NCBI GenBank assembly: GCA_019321725.1
Contig: CM033105.1
Span: forward strand, 12,599,632 to 12,663,631
DNA: 64,000 nt
Direction: 5' to 3'
Origin: Paulownia fortunei
Taxonomy: Eukaryota; Streptophyta; Magnoliopsida; Lamiales; Paulowniaceae
Position 1 is the stretch's first letter. Every line of letters starts with the position of its first letter. The position numbers and the translations under genes are program-made. Under the pieces are notes generated by a model that saw nothing but the letters and a program-made list of their open reading frames with translations, was not told where the DNA came from and did no database searches. Positions 36,234 through 49,234 of the stretch are shown here, one piece after another.

Positions 36234-39200
36234 ATGGCACCAAAAAGGAAGACAATGGATGATCATGAGGGTAATCATAGTGTGGTGGATAATTTGACTG
36301 ATCTCATTCAACAACAAACTAGAATGCATGGTGAACAGATACAACAATTGCTAGATATGCAACAAAGAACCCAAGAACAGAATCAGCGCCTTCCTCCACC
36401 ACAAGCTCGACAGGATCCTTCACAGGCTGTATATGAGAAGTTTAGAAAGATGGAACCGGTTGATTTTAATGGTGGGTCTGATCCCATGGTTGCAGAGGAA
36501 TGGGTGAAATCTTTGGACACTATCTTTGACTACATGCGAATTGATGATGCTGAGAAGGTACTCTGTGCAATTTTCTTGTTGAAGAAGGATGCTAGAACAT
36601 GGTGGGAAGGAGCTAAACTTGCAGTGAATATGGAAGAACTAACTTGGGAGAGGTTTAAAATAATCTTTTATGATAAGTATTTCACCAGGGATGCTAGGTC
36701 ACTCAGAGTAAAGGAATTCTTGGAGTTAAAACAAGGAGCGATGTCTGTATGTGATTATGTGAGAAAATTTGAACAGGGTTGCAAGTATGTGCCATACATT
36801 GCCAGAGACAACAATGAGAAGATGGATCATTTCTTGAGGGGCCTTAATCCTGAAATTAGAAGAGATGTGAGAATGTCTTCAGTAACAGAGTTTAGAGAAC
36901 TGGTGGACAAGTCTTTGATGGCTGATTTAGATGAGAAAGAGATTGAGAAATTCCAACAACAAAAGAAGCAAGTATTCACTCCAAGAAATCTAAACCAGTG
37001 GAAGAAAGGAGAGCAAAAATTAAGCCAAGGGAATGAAAAGCGTCCTAGAGTTGGACAGACTTCTTCTACAATTGAAAGGCCTAAATGTACTAAGTGTGGG
37101 AAGAATCATTTTGGGGAATGCTATAGTGGTACTAATCGTTGCTTTAAGTGTAAAAAGCCTGGACATATAGCAAAGGATTGCCCAACAGTACAGGGGAAAG
37201 TTCAGGGGAGAGTGTATGCAATGACACAAGAACAAGCTGATGCAGATGCTTCCGTAGTCACAGGTACTATTTTAATTTTTGGGATACCTGCAATTGCATT
37301 GATAGATTCTGGATCTACGCATTCATTTGCATCATGTGCATTTGTGAGAAAATTGGGCATTACACCAGATTTATTAAAAGTAAGGTACAGTGTGACTGTT
37401 CCATCTGGGGAAGAGATGGATTCCAACCAAATGTTAAGGGCTTGTTCTATTCAGATTAGTGATAGGACTCTCTATGCAGATCTTGTTGTTTTACCGATGC
37501 CAAATTTTGAGGTTATTCTAGGTATGGATTGGCTTACCAAATATCATGCAACAATTGATTGTAATAAGAAGATTGTGATTTTTCAGCCACCTGGGGAAGA
37601 ACAGTTTATGTTTAATGGTATCTCATTCTCACGGTCCTTACCAATTATATCTGCATTGAAAGCTCAAAAGATGTTGAATAAAGGTTGTGTTGGGTATTTG
37701 GCAAGTGTTCTGGACACCTCAGTTGAAGCACAATTAAAGCCAGAAAATGTAGATGTGGTTCAAGAATTTGTTGAGGTATTTCCAGATGATTTACCGGGAC
37801 TACCACCGAATCGAGAGATCGAATTTGTGATTGATGTTATGCCAGGAACTACTTCTATTTCTAAAGCACCATACCGAATGGCACCAACAGAATTGAAAGA
37901 GTTAAAAGTTCAATTGCAAGAATTGCTTGATAAGGGTTTTATTCGCCCTAGTTATTCTCCTTGGGGAGCACCTGTGTTGTTCGTGAAAAAGAAGGATGGT
38001 ACATTGCGGTTGTGCATTGATTATAGAGAGCTGAATAAGATAACAGTCAAGAATAAGTATCCACTCCCAAGAATAGATGATTTGTTTGATCAATTGCAGG
38101 GAGCATCTGTATTTTCTAAGATTGATTTGCGTTCTGGGTATCATCAATTGAAGATCAAGGAAGAAGACATACCAAAGACTGCATTCCGAACAAGGTATGG
38201 ACATTATGAATTTCTAGTAATGCCTTTCGGTTTAACCAATGCCCCTGCAGCTTTTATGGATCTAATGAATAGGGTGTTCAAGCAATATCTCGATAAATTT
38301 GTGATTGTGTTTATTGATGACATCCTAATTTATTCACGTGATAAAGAAGAGCACAAGGAACATTTGAAGATTGTGCTGCAAGTTCTTAAAGAAAAACAGT
38401 TGTATGCTAAATTCAAGAAGTGTGAGTTTTGGCTTGAACAAGTGGTATTCCTAGGTCATGTAGTATCAAAGGATGGTATTTCTGTTGATCCGAGCAAGGT
38501 AGAAGCTGTCATTAAGTGGCCAACACCAACAAATGTATCAGAAGTAAGGAGTTTCTTGGGATTAGCAGGGTACTATCGACGATTTGTTCAGGGGTTTTCA
38601 AAGATAGCAACTCCAATGACAATGTTGACAAGAAAGAATGTGAAGTTCTTGTGGACCAATGCTTGTGAAAGAAGTTTTGAAGAACTGAAACAAAAATTGA
38701 CTACAGCTCCTGTTCTTACCATTCCAACTGGAATTGGTGGATTCGTGGTGTATAGCGACGCTTCAAAAAATGGTTTGGGTGCTGTTTTGATGCAAAATGG
38801 GAAGGTTATTGCCTATGCTTCAAGGCAATTGAAGGAATATGAAAAGAATTATCCAACCCATGATTTGGAACTTGCTGCTGTGGTTTTTGCCTTGAAAATT
38901 TGGAGACATTATTTGTATGGTGAGAAGTGTGAGATATACACAGATCATAAGAGTTTGAAGTACTTCTTTACCCAAAAAGAGTTGAATATGAGACAAAGAA
39001 GATGGTTAGAACTTGTGAAGGATTATGATTGTGTGATCAACTATCATCCTGGTAAAGCGAATGTGGTTGCAGATGCATTGAGCAGAAAATCCACGTCTTC
39101 TCTTTTTGTTATACAAAAGTCAATATTACTGGATTTGCAGAGATTAGAGCTTGAAATTGTACCTAAAGGGAAAAAGTGTTTGTTGTCAACCTTAGTGTTG

Positions 39201-40682
39201 AGACCTGTACTTCAAGATAGAATTAGAGAAGGTCAAAAGGTGGACACACATTTGTGTAGATTGAAAAGAATGATTGAGGTTGGAAAGAGGCCAGACTTCT
39301 CTATTACTGATGATGGAATTATTCGATATAAAGGGAGACTGTGTGTGCCGTTTGACAAGGCCATGAAAGGAGATATTTTAGAAGAAGCTCATACTACTCC
39401 TTACTCAGTACACCCAGGTAGCACAAAAATGTATAAGGACTTACAACAACATTATTGGTGGCCTAAAATGAAGAGAGATGTAGCAAAATTTGTGGCTGAA
39501 TGTCTAACTTGTCAACAAGTTAAGATTGAACATCAAAGACCATCAGGGTTGTTGAAGCCTTTATTGATTCCAGAGTGGAAATGGGAGCACATTACAATGG
39601 ACTTTGTGCTTGGATTACCTAGAACACAAAAGGGGTATAATTCCATATGGGTGATTGTTGATAGATTAACTAAATCAGCCCATTTTCTTCCAGTGAAATC
39701 CACATACAATATGGACCAGTATGCTCAACAATATATTAAAGAGATAGTCAGGTTACATGGGGTGCCAGTTTCAATAGTGTCTGACAGAGATCCTAAGTTT
39801 ACATCTATATTTTGGAAGAGCTTACACAGTGCCATGGGAACAAAACTTGCATTCAGTACAGCATTTCATCCACAAAGTGACGGGCAATCAGAAAGGGTTA
39901 TTCAAATATTAGAGGATATGTTAAGAGCTTGTGTGCTAGATTTTCAAGGGAGTTGGGATGCAAAGCTTCCATTAGTGGAGTTTACTTATAATAATAGCTA
40001 CCAATCAACAATTGGAATGGCGCCTTATGAAGCATTGTATGGAAGGAAATGTAGATCTCCAGTTCATTGGGATGAAGTTGGAGAACGAAGCCTACTTGGT
40101 CCAGAAATAGTTCAACATACCGCTAAGGTAGTGGAGAAGATACGAGAGAGAATGAAGATTGCGCAGAGTAGACAGAAAAGTTATGCAGATAAACGGAGAA
40201 AAGATCTAGAGTTTGCCATTGGGGATCATGTGTTCTTAAAAGTAGCTCCCATGAAAGGTGTTATGAGATTTGGAAAGAAAGGAAAACTCAGTCCAAGGTA
40301 TGTCGGCCCATTCGAGATTCTCGAAAGAGTTGGTGATAAAGCTTATAGAGTGGCCTTACCTCCATCATTATCTACTGTTCACAATGTTTTCCATGTGTCT
40401 ATGTTGAGAAAGTACATTTCAAACCCTTCTCATGTGTTGAGTTATGAACCGTTGGAATTGACTCATGATTTAGCCTATGAAGAGGTTCCAGTGCAAATTC
40501 TAGATCAGAAGGAAAAAGAGTTGAGAACGAAAAAGATTCGACTTGTTAAAGTATTATGGAGGAATCATTCTGTAGAAGAGGCCACATGGGAAAGAGAAGA
40601 AGAAATGCAGAGCAAGTATTCGGAATTATTTGGTACGTCAAATTTCGAGGACGAAATTTTTATAAGGAAGGAAGGATTGTAA
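36234..40682 (+). CDS. Gag-Pol polyprotein of the complete gypsy element (1482 aa)
   Basis: One open frame encodes all the proteins for reverse transcription and integration. Domains in order: coiled Gln-rich start (about 20-60); Gag domain (about 70-240); CCHC zinc knuckle [14 protein letters not shown] (303-316); aspartic protease with DSGSTHS (Asp358) and LGMDWL; reverse transcriptase with FIDD (Asp695, Asp696); RNase H with YSDAS and DHKS; integrase with HHCC finger (His1060, CLTCQQ) and catalytic Asp1123, Asp1184 and Glu1220, the last two in D-X35-E spacing; GPF motif (YVGPFEIL); and a C-terminal chromodomain with [13 protein letters not shown]. This order and the chromodomain define a chromovirus, and the long LTR suggests Tekay/Del. 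The ATG at 36234 (GTCATGG, good context) is preferred; the frame is open from an ATG at 36198 in poor context. The stop codon lies inside the first bases of the 3' LTR. No defect was found. Confidence 0.95.
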   Translation: MAPKRKTMDDHEGNHSVVDNLTDLIQQQTRMHGEQIQQLLDMQQRTQEQNQRLPPPQARQDPSQAVYEKFRKMEPVDFNGGSDPMVAEEWVKSLDTIFDYMRIDDAEKVLCAIFLLKKDARTWWEGAKLAVNMEELTWERFKIIFYDKYFTRDARSLRVKEFLELKQGAMSVCDYVRKFEQGCKYVPYIARDNNEKMDHFLRGLNPEIRRDVRMSSVTEFRELVDKSLMADLDEKEIEKFQQQKKQVFTPRNLNQWKKGEQKLSQGNEKRPRVGQTSSTIERPKCTKCGKNHFGECYSGTNRCFKCKKPGHIAKDCPTVQGKVQGRVYAMTQEQADADASVVTGTILIFGIPAIALIDSGSTHSFASCAFVRKLGITPDLLKVRYSVTVPSGEEMDSNQMLRACSIQISDRTLYADLVVLPMPNFEVILGMDWLTKYHATIDCNKKIVIFQPPGEEQFMFNGISFSRSLPIISALKAQKMLNKGCVGYLASVLDTSVEAQLKPENVDVVQEFVEVFPDDLPGLPPNREIEFVIDVMPGTTSISKAPYRMAPTELKELKVQLQELLDKGFIRPSYSPWGAPVLFVKKKDGTLRLCIDYRELNKITVKNKYPLPRIDDLFDQLQGASVFSKIDLRSGYHQLKIKEEDIPKTAFRTRYGHYEFLVMPFGLTNAPAAFMDLMNRVFKQYLDKFVIVFIDDILIYSRDKEEHKEHLKIVLQVLKEKQLYAKFKKCEFWLEQVVFLGHVVSKDGISVDPSKVEAVIKWPTPTNVSEVRSFLGLAGYYRRFVQGFSKIATPMTMLTRKNVKFLWTNACERSFEELKQKLTTAPVLTIPTGIGGFVVYSDASKNGLGAVLMQNGKVIAYASRQLKEYEKNYPTHDLELAAVVFALKIWRHYLYGEKCEIYTDHKSLKYFFTQKELNMRQRRWLELVKDYDCVINYHPGKANVVADALSRKSTSSLFVIQKSILLDLQRLELEIVPKGKKCLLSTLVLRPVLQDRIREGQKVDTHLCRLKRMIEVGKRPDFSITDDGIIRYKGRLCVPFDKAMKGDILEEAHTTPYSVHPGSTKMYKDLQQHYWWPKMKRDVAKFVAECLTCQQVKIEHQRPSGLLKPLLIPEWKWEHITMDFVLGLPRTQKGYNSIWVIVDRLTKSAHFLPVKSTYNMDQYAQQYIKEIVRLHGVPVSIVSDRDPKFTSIFWKSLHSAMGTKLAFSTAFHPQSDGQSERVIQILEDMLRACVLDFQGSWDAKLPLVEFTYNNSYQSTIGMAPYEALYGRKCRSPVHWDEVGERSLLGPEIVQHTAKVVEKIRERMKIAQSRQKSYADKRRKDLEFAIGDHVFLKVAPMKGVMRFGKKGKLSPRYVGPFEILERVGDKAYRVALPPSLSTVHNVFHVSMLRKYISNPSHVLSYEPLELTHDLAYEEVPVQILDQKEKELRTKKIRLVKVLWRNHSVEEATWEREEEMQSKYSELFGTSNFEDEIFIRKEGL
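40664..40676 (+). other. Polypurine tract
   Basis: AAGGAAGGAAGGA, directly before the 3' LTR and inside the end of the coding frame. It is the primer for plus-strand DNA synthesis. Confidence 0.9.
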
Positions 40683-42949
40683 TGCCCAATTCTCAATTCT
40701 CTCCTATATAGCCAATAATAAGCATTTTGCATGAATTTGCATCTAATCAATGTGCATTATTGAATTATGGCTTACAAATAGCATGATTGCACGAACATGA
40801 ATAATTGTTATTATATGCTTCAGTTATGATTTAACATGCATTAGTACATGAAATATGAGATCAAACTTTCATTTCTTAATTTAACATATTCCTTAAGTGC
40901 CCTTTTTGCAGTGAAAAGCTCGGTATCTCGGTTAAGGAAGATTGATGTGTTGAATGGCTATGAAATGAATTATTTGTATTGCTCCATACTAGTTATATGC
41001 TAAAGTGATTAATTGTCTAAATATTTACTTGAAATATGTTACATTGGCTAAGAACTAAAAGTATGCACAATGGTGCAATTTGATTGGTTGGTTGACTAGG
41101 TTGCATAAAACCATTCTAAACCGCATTGCACTTGATTATAACACCAAAGCATCAATTTCATCTCCTAAGCCCATGAACGTGGCTTTTGGCATGAGAGAAG
41201 ACAAGCATGATGCAACCAATCATCACCCTCCACTTACCTCTCTTTGAAAGGTCAAAGAAATCATTTTCATCCATATTTCTTGTGGAAGCACCTCAAAAAC
41301 GACCAGCCCTTATTCTCCTAAGTTTCTCCAAAATTTCTACACTCTCATACTCACAAAAGTTGAATTCAATCCATAGGAATCCATAGAACACAAGCTAGAA
41401 CAAGTTTCCATCCTTTTAAGCTTGAAAACCGTTGATTTTGAAGCTTAAATCCAACTTAATCAAGGTATATTCTTTTTCAATGTTTCTTATGATGAATTTG
41501 TAGTATCTTGGATGGTTACATGTTTTAGTATGCTTTTGTAGGATTGAAAACTTAAGTAAGTTACACTTGAAGCCAAAACCAAGTTAAGCTAATTTTTAGC
41601 AAAATTGATAGTCTTGTGAAATTGTTTAATTTACTTGTTTCTATTGATTTTGTAATGCTTATATGGTGTTTGGAAGTTTCTTTGAATGATTGAAAACAAT
41701 AGCAATTAGTTTGCTTAATTGAAGGTTAGAATCAAGTTTACGTCATTTTAATTCGGATTGTGTTCATGTTTTAGGGGCTGCCCTAATAATCATATTTGAA
41801 TTATTAGTTATTTAATGGCTGCCCTAATGTTTAATATTTTGAATTAGTAGTAAAATATGGAGTATGCATTGTTTTTAAGGTTATGTAATTGATATGTAAT
41901 TCTTTACAAAAGATTGAAAAGTGTATATAAACTTTAACTAGAATAGACTAAATGATTTATAAAAAGGATATTAAATGGTACATGATTTGATTATGTTAGG
42001 CCTTTAACACATCCTATCTTCCAAAGAGATTGGCCTTTTCACCTAGCACAAAGTGGACTTGAGGTAAGTTGAAGCTTTCATTTGGTGTATCACAAGAATC
42101 ATATAATGTTTGTTCATGTTTTAATGTGATTGTTGTTGTTTGTCAAATGATGTAATGTTTGATGCATTTATGGTTTATGAAGCGTGATACTATTAAGAAT
42201 ATAATGAGGTTTTTGAAAAGGAAGTATGGTACTTGATTGATGGTCGGGTAGACGAGGGACGCGGGAGGGACCGGCGGACCCAACAAATGGTGGCAAATAC
42301 TTGAGGTTGAAAAACCGGTATAGGAAAGCCACAATGAATGAGATAGAATACGGCTAATACCTGAGGTTGAAAGACCAAGTATGGAAACCCCGTATTAGTT
42401 CTCTTATTGGCCAATCATTATGAACAGGTTCCGAAAACTATGGTCTATCACTATTAGTTAGGTACCACACTTCAAGGCCCTAAAGAATGATTTATGAATG
42501 AAAATTATTAAATAGAATATTGCATTTAATGATTTATGAGATGTGCATATATGTTATTTGTTATTGCATCAGTTTCACCTTACTGAGCCTTTAGCTCATT
42601 AGATTCATGTGATGCAGGTGGAAATGTACAGGTTTAGAGGTTGACTAGTCTCTAGAGCGGCCGGACAGAGATTTGTTCATATGCCATGCTTCGACATGTT
42701 TTGTAGTTTATTTTGAAACATAGTTTTTTGTTTTTAAATAAGCCGCTCTGTTATGGTTTTGTAAACAGATGTACTCAGTTTTGATATATGTATATGGTGT
42801 GTTAAAAATGATTCAAGTTCTTTCTCTTATAGCTAAGAATGGGAACTTTTATTAAAAACTATAACTCTAGTAAAGATGAAAAATTAACATTTCTTGACTT
42901 AACTATATCAGTTTGTTTAGGCTCTGCAGTTAGGTTAAGGGGTGTTACA
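40678..42949 (+). repeat. 3' LTR of the complete element (2272 bp)
   Basis: It matches the 5' LTR almost throughout. Visible differences include a shortened run near 41156, a small rearranged stretch near 41190 and one-base indels near 42477, 42645 and 42720. The hairpin TGAGC/GCTCA is at 42584-42598. Confidence 0.96.
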
Positions 42950-42954
42950 TATTC

Positions 42955-45900
42955 CGAATAAATATTTTACGGCCCAAGTTTCGCATGATGAAGATGAACG
43001 AGTTTAATACACTACGATAAGGAGCAATGACTGTTGGGGAATATATCATAATTTGAAACAACTATCCAGGTTTACTACGCACATGGTCAGCACTGAAGCA
43101 CTAAAAGTAGAGAGATTTTTGGAGGGATTGAGGCAGAGTTATACCGGATGTGAGAATGGCGGGTACTTAAGGGGTGATATTTTCATAGGTGGCTGAGAGG
43201 GCGCTAGTGGCAGAACAGGCTGAATCAAGAATCGCTCATGCATAGGAGGCTCGACAGCAGGGACAAAGATGGACTATGGGCCAAAGAGGCCGGTCCAAAT
43301 ACAGAAGCAATCCAAATACAAAAGCCAGGATTTAAATTTCAAGGAGAATAAGACCAACACAAGAAGGTCAAAGTAAGAGGCCATGAGTCGAACAAAGAAA
43401 AACATCGATGCCAGAAGCTGTGTGTCAGAAATATGGTAATCGACATACTGGAGGCTGCTATATAGATACCTGGTCATGCTTTCGATGTGGAATGTCGGGA
43501 CATATTGCTAAATTTTACCCAGGTAAACAAATCACACTGGCCAAAAGAATGTACCAGCCAAGGTATTCACCATGACCAGGGCAGATGTAGAGGCAAATCC
43601 ATCGGTGGTGATAGGTAAACTTTATATTTCTTGTATTTCCAACACTTGTGTTATTTGATTCTAGAGCCACACATTCATTTGCATCCACTGAGTATGTGAA
43701 GAGGCTGGGTAGAATACCAGATGTAGCAGAAATAAGTTATAGTGTAACAGTCCTCTAGAGATGCTAGACAAATCGATCGGATTTTGAGAGCTTGTGCTAT
43801 ACTTGTTGAAGGTAGAGAATTACATGCTGATATAATTGTACTGGATATGAATGATTACGATGTTATTTTAGGCATGGATTGGTTGCCAAAGTATGGGGCT
43901 ACTATCGACTGTAAGGAAAAGACAGTGACATTTCAACTTTCTGGGAAAGAGTCTTTCACATTTGCCAGCATTGTGAAGAATTTTTAGATTCCCAGTGATT
44001 TCAGCAGTGAAGGCACAATGATTACTCGATGATGGTTGCGAAGGGTACATGGTGAGTGTGATGAACATTGATGAACAACACCCACCAACTCTGAGTGAAA
44101 TACCAGTGGTGCGGGAATATACTAAGTATTCTCAGATAATCTCCTGGGACTGCCACCAGATCGTGAAATAGAGTTTGTTATTGACATACAACCAGGAACG
44201 TCTCCAATTTCTAAAACTCCCTACAGAATGGCTCTCTTGGATTTGAAAGAATTGAAAGTATAATTGTAGGACTTATTAGATAAGGGATTCATCAGACCGA
44301 GCTTTTCATCTTGGGGAGCACCAATCTGTTTGTATGTAAGAAGGATGACACCATGAGACTGTGCATCAATTATCGAGAGTTGAATAGGGTCACGATTAAG
44401 AATAAATATCTGTTACCCAGAAATCGATGATTTATTTGACCAACTTCAGGGTGCCGCAATATTTTCGAAGATTGACTTACGCTCTGGGTACCATCAACTA
44501 AAAATAAAGGAAGAGGATATCCCCAAGACGATATTTAGTACAAGATATGAGCACTATGAATTTTTGGTGATGCCGTTCGGATTGATTGATGCTCCAGCAG
44601 CATTCATGGATCTGATGAACAGAGTGTTTAAGGAGTTTCTGGATAAATTCATTATCGTGTTCATCGATGACATTCTAGTTTACTAAAAAAACTAAAGAAG
44701 AGCACGTCGTATTTGAGACAAGTACTGGAGGTCCTGAAAGTGAAGCAGTTATACGCCATGAGTTCTGGTTGGATCGCGTGGTATTCCTAGGACATGTTAT
44801 ATCAGGAGCGAAAATATCAGTAGATCCAAGTAAAGTTGAAGCTATCAACAATTGGATGCAGCCTACTAATCCTTTGGAAATGCGCAGTTTTCTGGGTTTA
44901 GCTGGATATTACCGAAGATTTGTGGAGGGGTTCTCCAAGATTGCTATGCCATTGACACAATTAACCAGAAAATGGGTGATGTTTAGATGGACAGATATAT
45001 GTGAGCAAAGTTTTCAGGAGCTAAAAAAGAGGTTGACTTCAACACCTATTCTCTCAATTCCATCAGGTACTGGAGGATTCGTAATTTATAGTGACGCGTC
45101 GAAGAATAGATTAGGATGTGTACTGATGTAGAATGGCAAAGTAATTGTGTATGCATCCAGACAACTTAAAGAGTATGAAAAGAATTACCCCACCCATGAC
45201 TTGGAACTTGCTGTTGCAGTATTTGCGCTTAAAATATAGAGGCACTATCTATGGTGAATGATGCAAGATCTATACGGATTACAAGAGCCTCAAATACTTT
45301 TCACGCAGAAAGAGTTGAATATGCGGCAGCGGAGATGGCTGGAACTGGTAAAAGATTATGATTATGTGATCAATTACCACCTCGGTAAAGCTAACATTGT
45401 AGCTGATGCATTGAGCCGAAAATCCACACAAAGTACAATAGCTACGGCTTTAATTCAAAAATTAAAACTAAATGAGTTGTAGAAAATGAATATAGAGATG
45501 TTTCAGATAGAAGTAATAGAGGCAAAGTTGGCAGCCCTGATAATTCAGCCTACGCTAATTGATAGGATCAAACAGGGGCAGCGAGATGATGAATATCTCG
45601 TCAAGATAAGAAAAGAGGTTGCTACAGGGAAGTCTCCTGAATTTGAGATGATTTAAAATGATATTTTACAATTTAGACGGTGGTTTTGTGTGCCAAATGT
45701 TGATAGCATTCGGGAAGACATTTTAAAAAAAGCACATTCAACCCGTATTCAGTACATCCAGGGGCTACCAAAATGTATGGAGACTTGAAAATGTATTATT
45801 GGTGGCCGGGTATGAAAAAGGACATCGCCCAACATGTGGAGCAATGTCTAACATGTCAGTAGATAAAGACCAAACATCAAAGACCCGCAGGGACTTTGCA

Positions 45901-46885
45901 ACCTCTACTTATTCCAGAATGGAAATGGGAATAATCACCATGGATTTTATAACTGGTTTGCCAAAGACTACTAAGGGTCATGATGCTATTTGAGTTATCG
46001 TTGATAGATTAACCAAGTCTGCTCATTTTCTTTCCATATGTTCTACTATTCCATGGATCGCTATGCCCAATTATACATTCAGGAGATTGTCAGACTTCAT
46101 GGTGTGCCATTATCTATAGTTTTTGATAGAGATTCAAGATTTTTGTCTGCTTTTTGGAGGAGTTTACACAAAGCTTTGGGAACACAGTTATCATTCAGTA
46201 CATCATATCATCCTCAGACGGATGGGCAATTTGAACGAATAATACAAATATTGTAGAATATGCTCAGAGCCTATGTATTAGACTTCCAAGGTCAGTGGAG
46301 TAAATTCCTACCTTTGGTGGAGTTTGCATACAACAACGCTATCAGACTAGTATTGGAATAGCTCCCTATGAAGCATTGTATGGCAAAAAGTGTAGGTCTC
46401 TGATACACTGGGATGAAGTTGGTGAGAAGAAACTTTTAGGCCCAGATATGATTTGAGAGATGACAGAAACCGTGTTACAGATTCGACAAAGAATGCAAAC
46501 TGCCCAAAATCAACATAAAAGTTATGCAGATCGACAAAGAAGGGCATTGGAGTTTGCAATAGGAGATCAGGTGTTTTTGAAGTAGCACCAATGAAGGGCA
46601 TAATGCAATTTGGGAAGAAAGGAAATTGCATCTCAGATACATTGACCCATTCTATGTGATTGAAAGAATTGGTGATGTTGCTTACAGACTGGATCTACCG
46701 GCATCTATGTCTCAAATACACAATATATTTCATGTGTCTATGTTGAGGAAATATATTGTTAATCCCGCTCACATTCGAAAGAATGAACCAGTGGAATTAA
46801 AGGCATATTTGAGCTACGAAGAAAAGCCTGTACATATTTCATTACGAGAAGTGAAACAACTGAGAAATAAACAGATTCCATTGAT
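42955..46885 (+). pseudogene. Decayed gag end and pol of the older gypsy element
   Basis: It continues the gag broken at 33753. In order: Gag end with the KMNEF segment (about 42990); zinc knuckle CFRCGMSGHIAKF with the last Cys changed to Tyr (about 43477-43520); protease with DSG changed to DSR (about 43656); LGMDWL near 43870; reverse transcriptase with FIDD at 44660-44671; RNase H with IYSDASK near 45086; integrase with MDFITGLP near 45940, DRDSRF near 46126 and DGQFERI near 46222; and the GPF-type tail and start of a chromodomain up to 46885. Numerous stops and frameshifts break it into frames of 60-120 codons. The chromodomain end, stop codon and polypurine tract are missing because a deletion joins it straight to the inside of the 3' LTR. 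Confidence 0.92.
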
Positions 46886-48981
46886 TATAGCTGTATAAGA
46901 CGTGTGTAACATCAGATTTGAACCACTACTTGACACTTCAAGCTTTGCCATGTCAAGCTACCACATTAACCTTTCTTCATTTCTATCCTTGAACCACGAC
47001 CAAAAACTATTTTCTAAGCTATTTCACCTCCGAAACCTCCATATGAAATTTTAGAAGTTGCTCCCAAGTGATTTCCAAGTGAAGAAAAAGTGAAGGAAGT
47101 AAAGGGAAGTAAGGAGGAGCAAGTAGAGACTTAAAATTGTGCATTGGTAAGCTTAGCCTAAGTTTTGATTTCAATTCTTAAATTGTTTGAGGGTTTATGA
47201 TTTTTAAAGATTCTATTATTATTTATAATCATGTTAGGATGTTATCTATGGTCTTATAATTCACCAAAGAAGGATGTTTAGTTGCAAAATCCCAATAGAA
47301 ATCACTAGGGACAGAAACTGTGTACTTGCTGGTTTTTGTTTTTAAAACTTTATACATGTATAATAACTTGATTAAAACGTACATATTTCACCATATATGT
47401 ATTTATATATGAGTTTAGGTGATGTATGTAAGTTTGGAGAGGTTATAAATTGAAATATGGTTTGATTTTTAAAGAGACCCAAAACTATCATAATAGAATT
47501 TACAGTTTCTGTGCTGTGATAATTGGGTTGGTTTTGCTGATGTAAATAAGTGATTTTAGGCCATTATAAAATATTTCTACATTCCTCTACATGTTATCTA
47601 AGTGTGGTAAAAATTTGGGAGTGATTGGATATGCCTAAGGATGTCAAAGTTAGCATGCAACTAAATTGGACAACAGGAAAATGTGAAAATGTGAATCTGT
47701 CCCATTTGATCACTTAGCATGTTTCAACCTAGACATGTTGCTATTGAGGGTTAACAATTAGGTGCACGCTATTAGAGTTATAATAATTCAATTACATGAT
47801 GTTTACATATATTTAAGATGAGAAATTGAGGTATTTGAGGGAATATATTGGGTTCTAGTTTGTGGAAGCTTGATTGCTAACTAGATAGCTTGGTGTTTAA
47901 GGTCTTAGTATGAGATTTTGTGCTTTCAACTTGCCAAATTGAGAATGGTGCTTGATGTTGGGTAATATTGCAGACTATTTTACATCTAAGGTTGGAGAGG
48001 AATACTAAACAAATTTAGACTAAGCCACCAACCAAGTGAAAGGTAAGTAAAGATTTATTTGCAACTACAATGCATAGATATAGTAGATGTGTGATTTATA
48101 TGTAATGTCATAAATCATATATGCATAGTAGAGGGCTCTCTATTGAGCATACATACATGGCCATTGGCATGTGCATGCATCATATACGAGCATTGTGATA
48201 AATCTTGCATTGCATGATATGATTCTGAGAAAGGAAAATATTTTGCTGACCACTACTAGTGCACTGAAGCATGCATGGATTTGCATAGTTGTATGTGTGG
48301 ATTTGTAGGTTCGCGTGCATGGATTTGAATGCTTATATGATTATTGGCTATTGGATTATGGTGATGTACATAGCTCTTTTCCGGTGTATGGGATAGTAGC
48401 ATTGGTTAGGGCCCAAGAAAAAAATAATTTTGAGAGAAATATTTTGATGCATAGAATCGCATTGTGGGTATAGCATTTTGAGATGCATGACTTGATATGA
48501 TGGATTATTCTTTGACATGCATAGTCTTTACTTGCTGAGCATTAGCTCATACAGTTTATGCATTGTAGGTGAGTACGGCGACACTTGAAGCATCTTTTAC
48601 TGGTTGGGTGGCTGTTGGAGCTCCTGTAGGTGTCTGAGCGAGTGTGTACATAGATAATGACCTGTTGGGATATTTTATTGGCTTGTTATATTTTGAGTCT
48701 GTTGTATTATATTTTTAGACTGGTACTATATTTTACTTTTAAAACTTTACTGTAAATAAGTTTGTAAATATTGTGGTCGTTGTGGGTGTTGTGCTTTTAT
48801 ATAAATACTGATCCTGCTATATACATGACATGTGTGAGAAAGTATTTTAAACAGGGTTGTGCATGTAAGAAGTTATTTATCTTTTCTTAAAGTGTTACAA
48901 AGAAATAATATCGCACGTATACACAAGCTCTATCATGTTAAATTATACTATATATCTAGTTGTTGAGTAGTGGGGGTTACA
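46883..48981 (+). repeat. Truncated 3' LTR of the older gypsy element (about 2.1 kb)
   Basis: It corresponds to 28571-30332 of the 5' LTR, so the first 576 bp are gone; it ends TGGGGGTTACA followed by TTTGT. It retains a segment of about 343 bp (47421-47763) that the 5' LTR lacks. The hairpin TGAGC/GCTCA is at 48536-48549. Confidence 0.9.
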
Positions 48982-48986
48982 TTTGT

Positions 48987-49234
48987 GGTCTCAATGCACA
49001 AAACCAAAACAAGCATGCATAATGAAATCAGAAAAATTAAAGGAGAACCATGAGAAGAAACCATATCCAAATTAGTCAACCATCACACCACTTCTGCTTT
49101 CTCTCTGGCAGTCATCTAGCTAATTAAATTCTTTAGCAGCTTCTTTCTAAAGTAGGATGCTAAAACTTCGATGATGTACTAACATTAGTAGTAGATGAAC
49201 CTTCATTAATTTTTGGTTTCTTTTACGAAGTTTT
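48987..49234 (-). pseudogene. Interior of the split copia-like element, second piece
   Basis: Lies between the TTTGT duplication of the gypsy element and the GTTTT duplication (49230-49234) of the copia element at 49235. It should join 27994 on the left and 61015 on the right. Read on the - strand it has stops in all frames, and no domain is recognised. Confidence 0.45.

Larger units (their letters stand above)
33754..42949 (+). mobile_element. Complete Ty3/gypsy (Tekay/Del-like) retrotransposon, 9196 bp
   Basis: It has two nearly identical LTRs (2277 and 2272 bp), a primer-binding site at 36036, a single open Gag-Pol frame, a polypurine tract at 40664-40676 and perfect TATTC duplications at 33749-33753 and 42950-42954. 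It sits in the gag of the decayed gypsy element. The LTRs differ by only about a dozen or two small changes by eye, many of them one-base indels in runs, so the insertion is recent. All parts needed for autonomous movement are present. The copy at 1-4674 is a broken relative. Confidence 0.97.
27995..48981 (+). mobile_element. Decayed Ty3/gypsy (Tekay/Del-like) element with two nested insertions
   Basis: It runs from TGTGATACCC to GGGGTTACA and is flanked by perfect TTTGT duplications at 27990-27994 and 48982-48986, proving that both ends belong to one insertion. In order: 5' LTR, primer-binding site, gag start, reversed solo LTR, more gag, the whole element 33754-42949, rest of gag and pol, truncated 3' LTR. 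Without the two inserts it is about 9 kb. The coding parts have many stops and frameshifts, and the LTRs differ by large deletions, so it is old. Confidence 0.93.

Noticed and set aside
36023..36262. 79-codon frame overlapping the start of the intact Gag-Pol
   Set aside because: It runs from the LTR end across the primer-binding site and leader into the gag start in another frame; this is leader sequence, not a separate gene.
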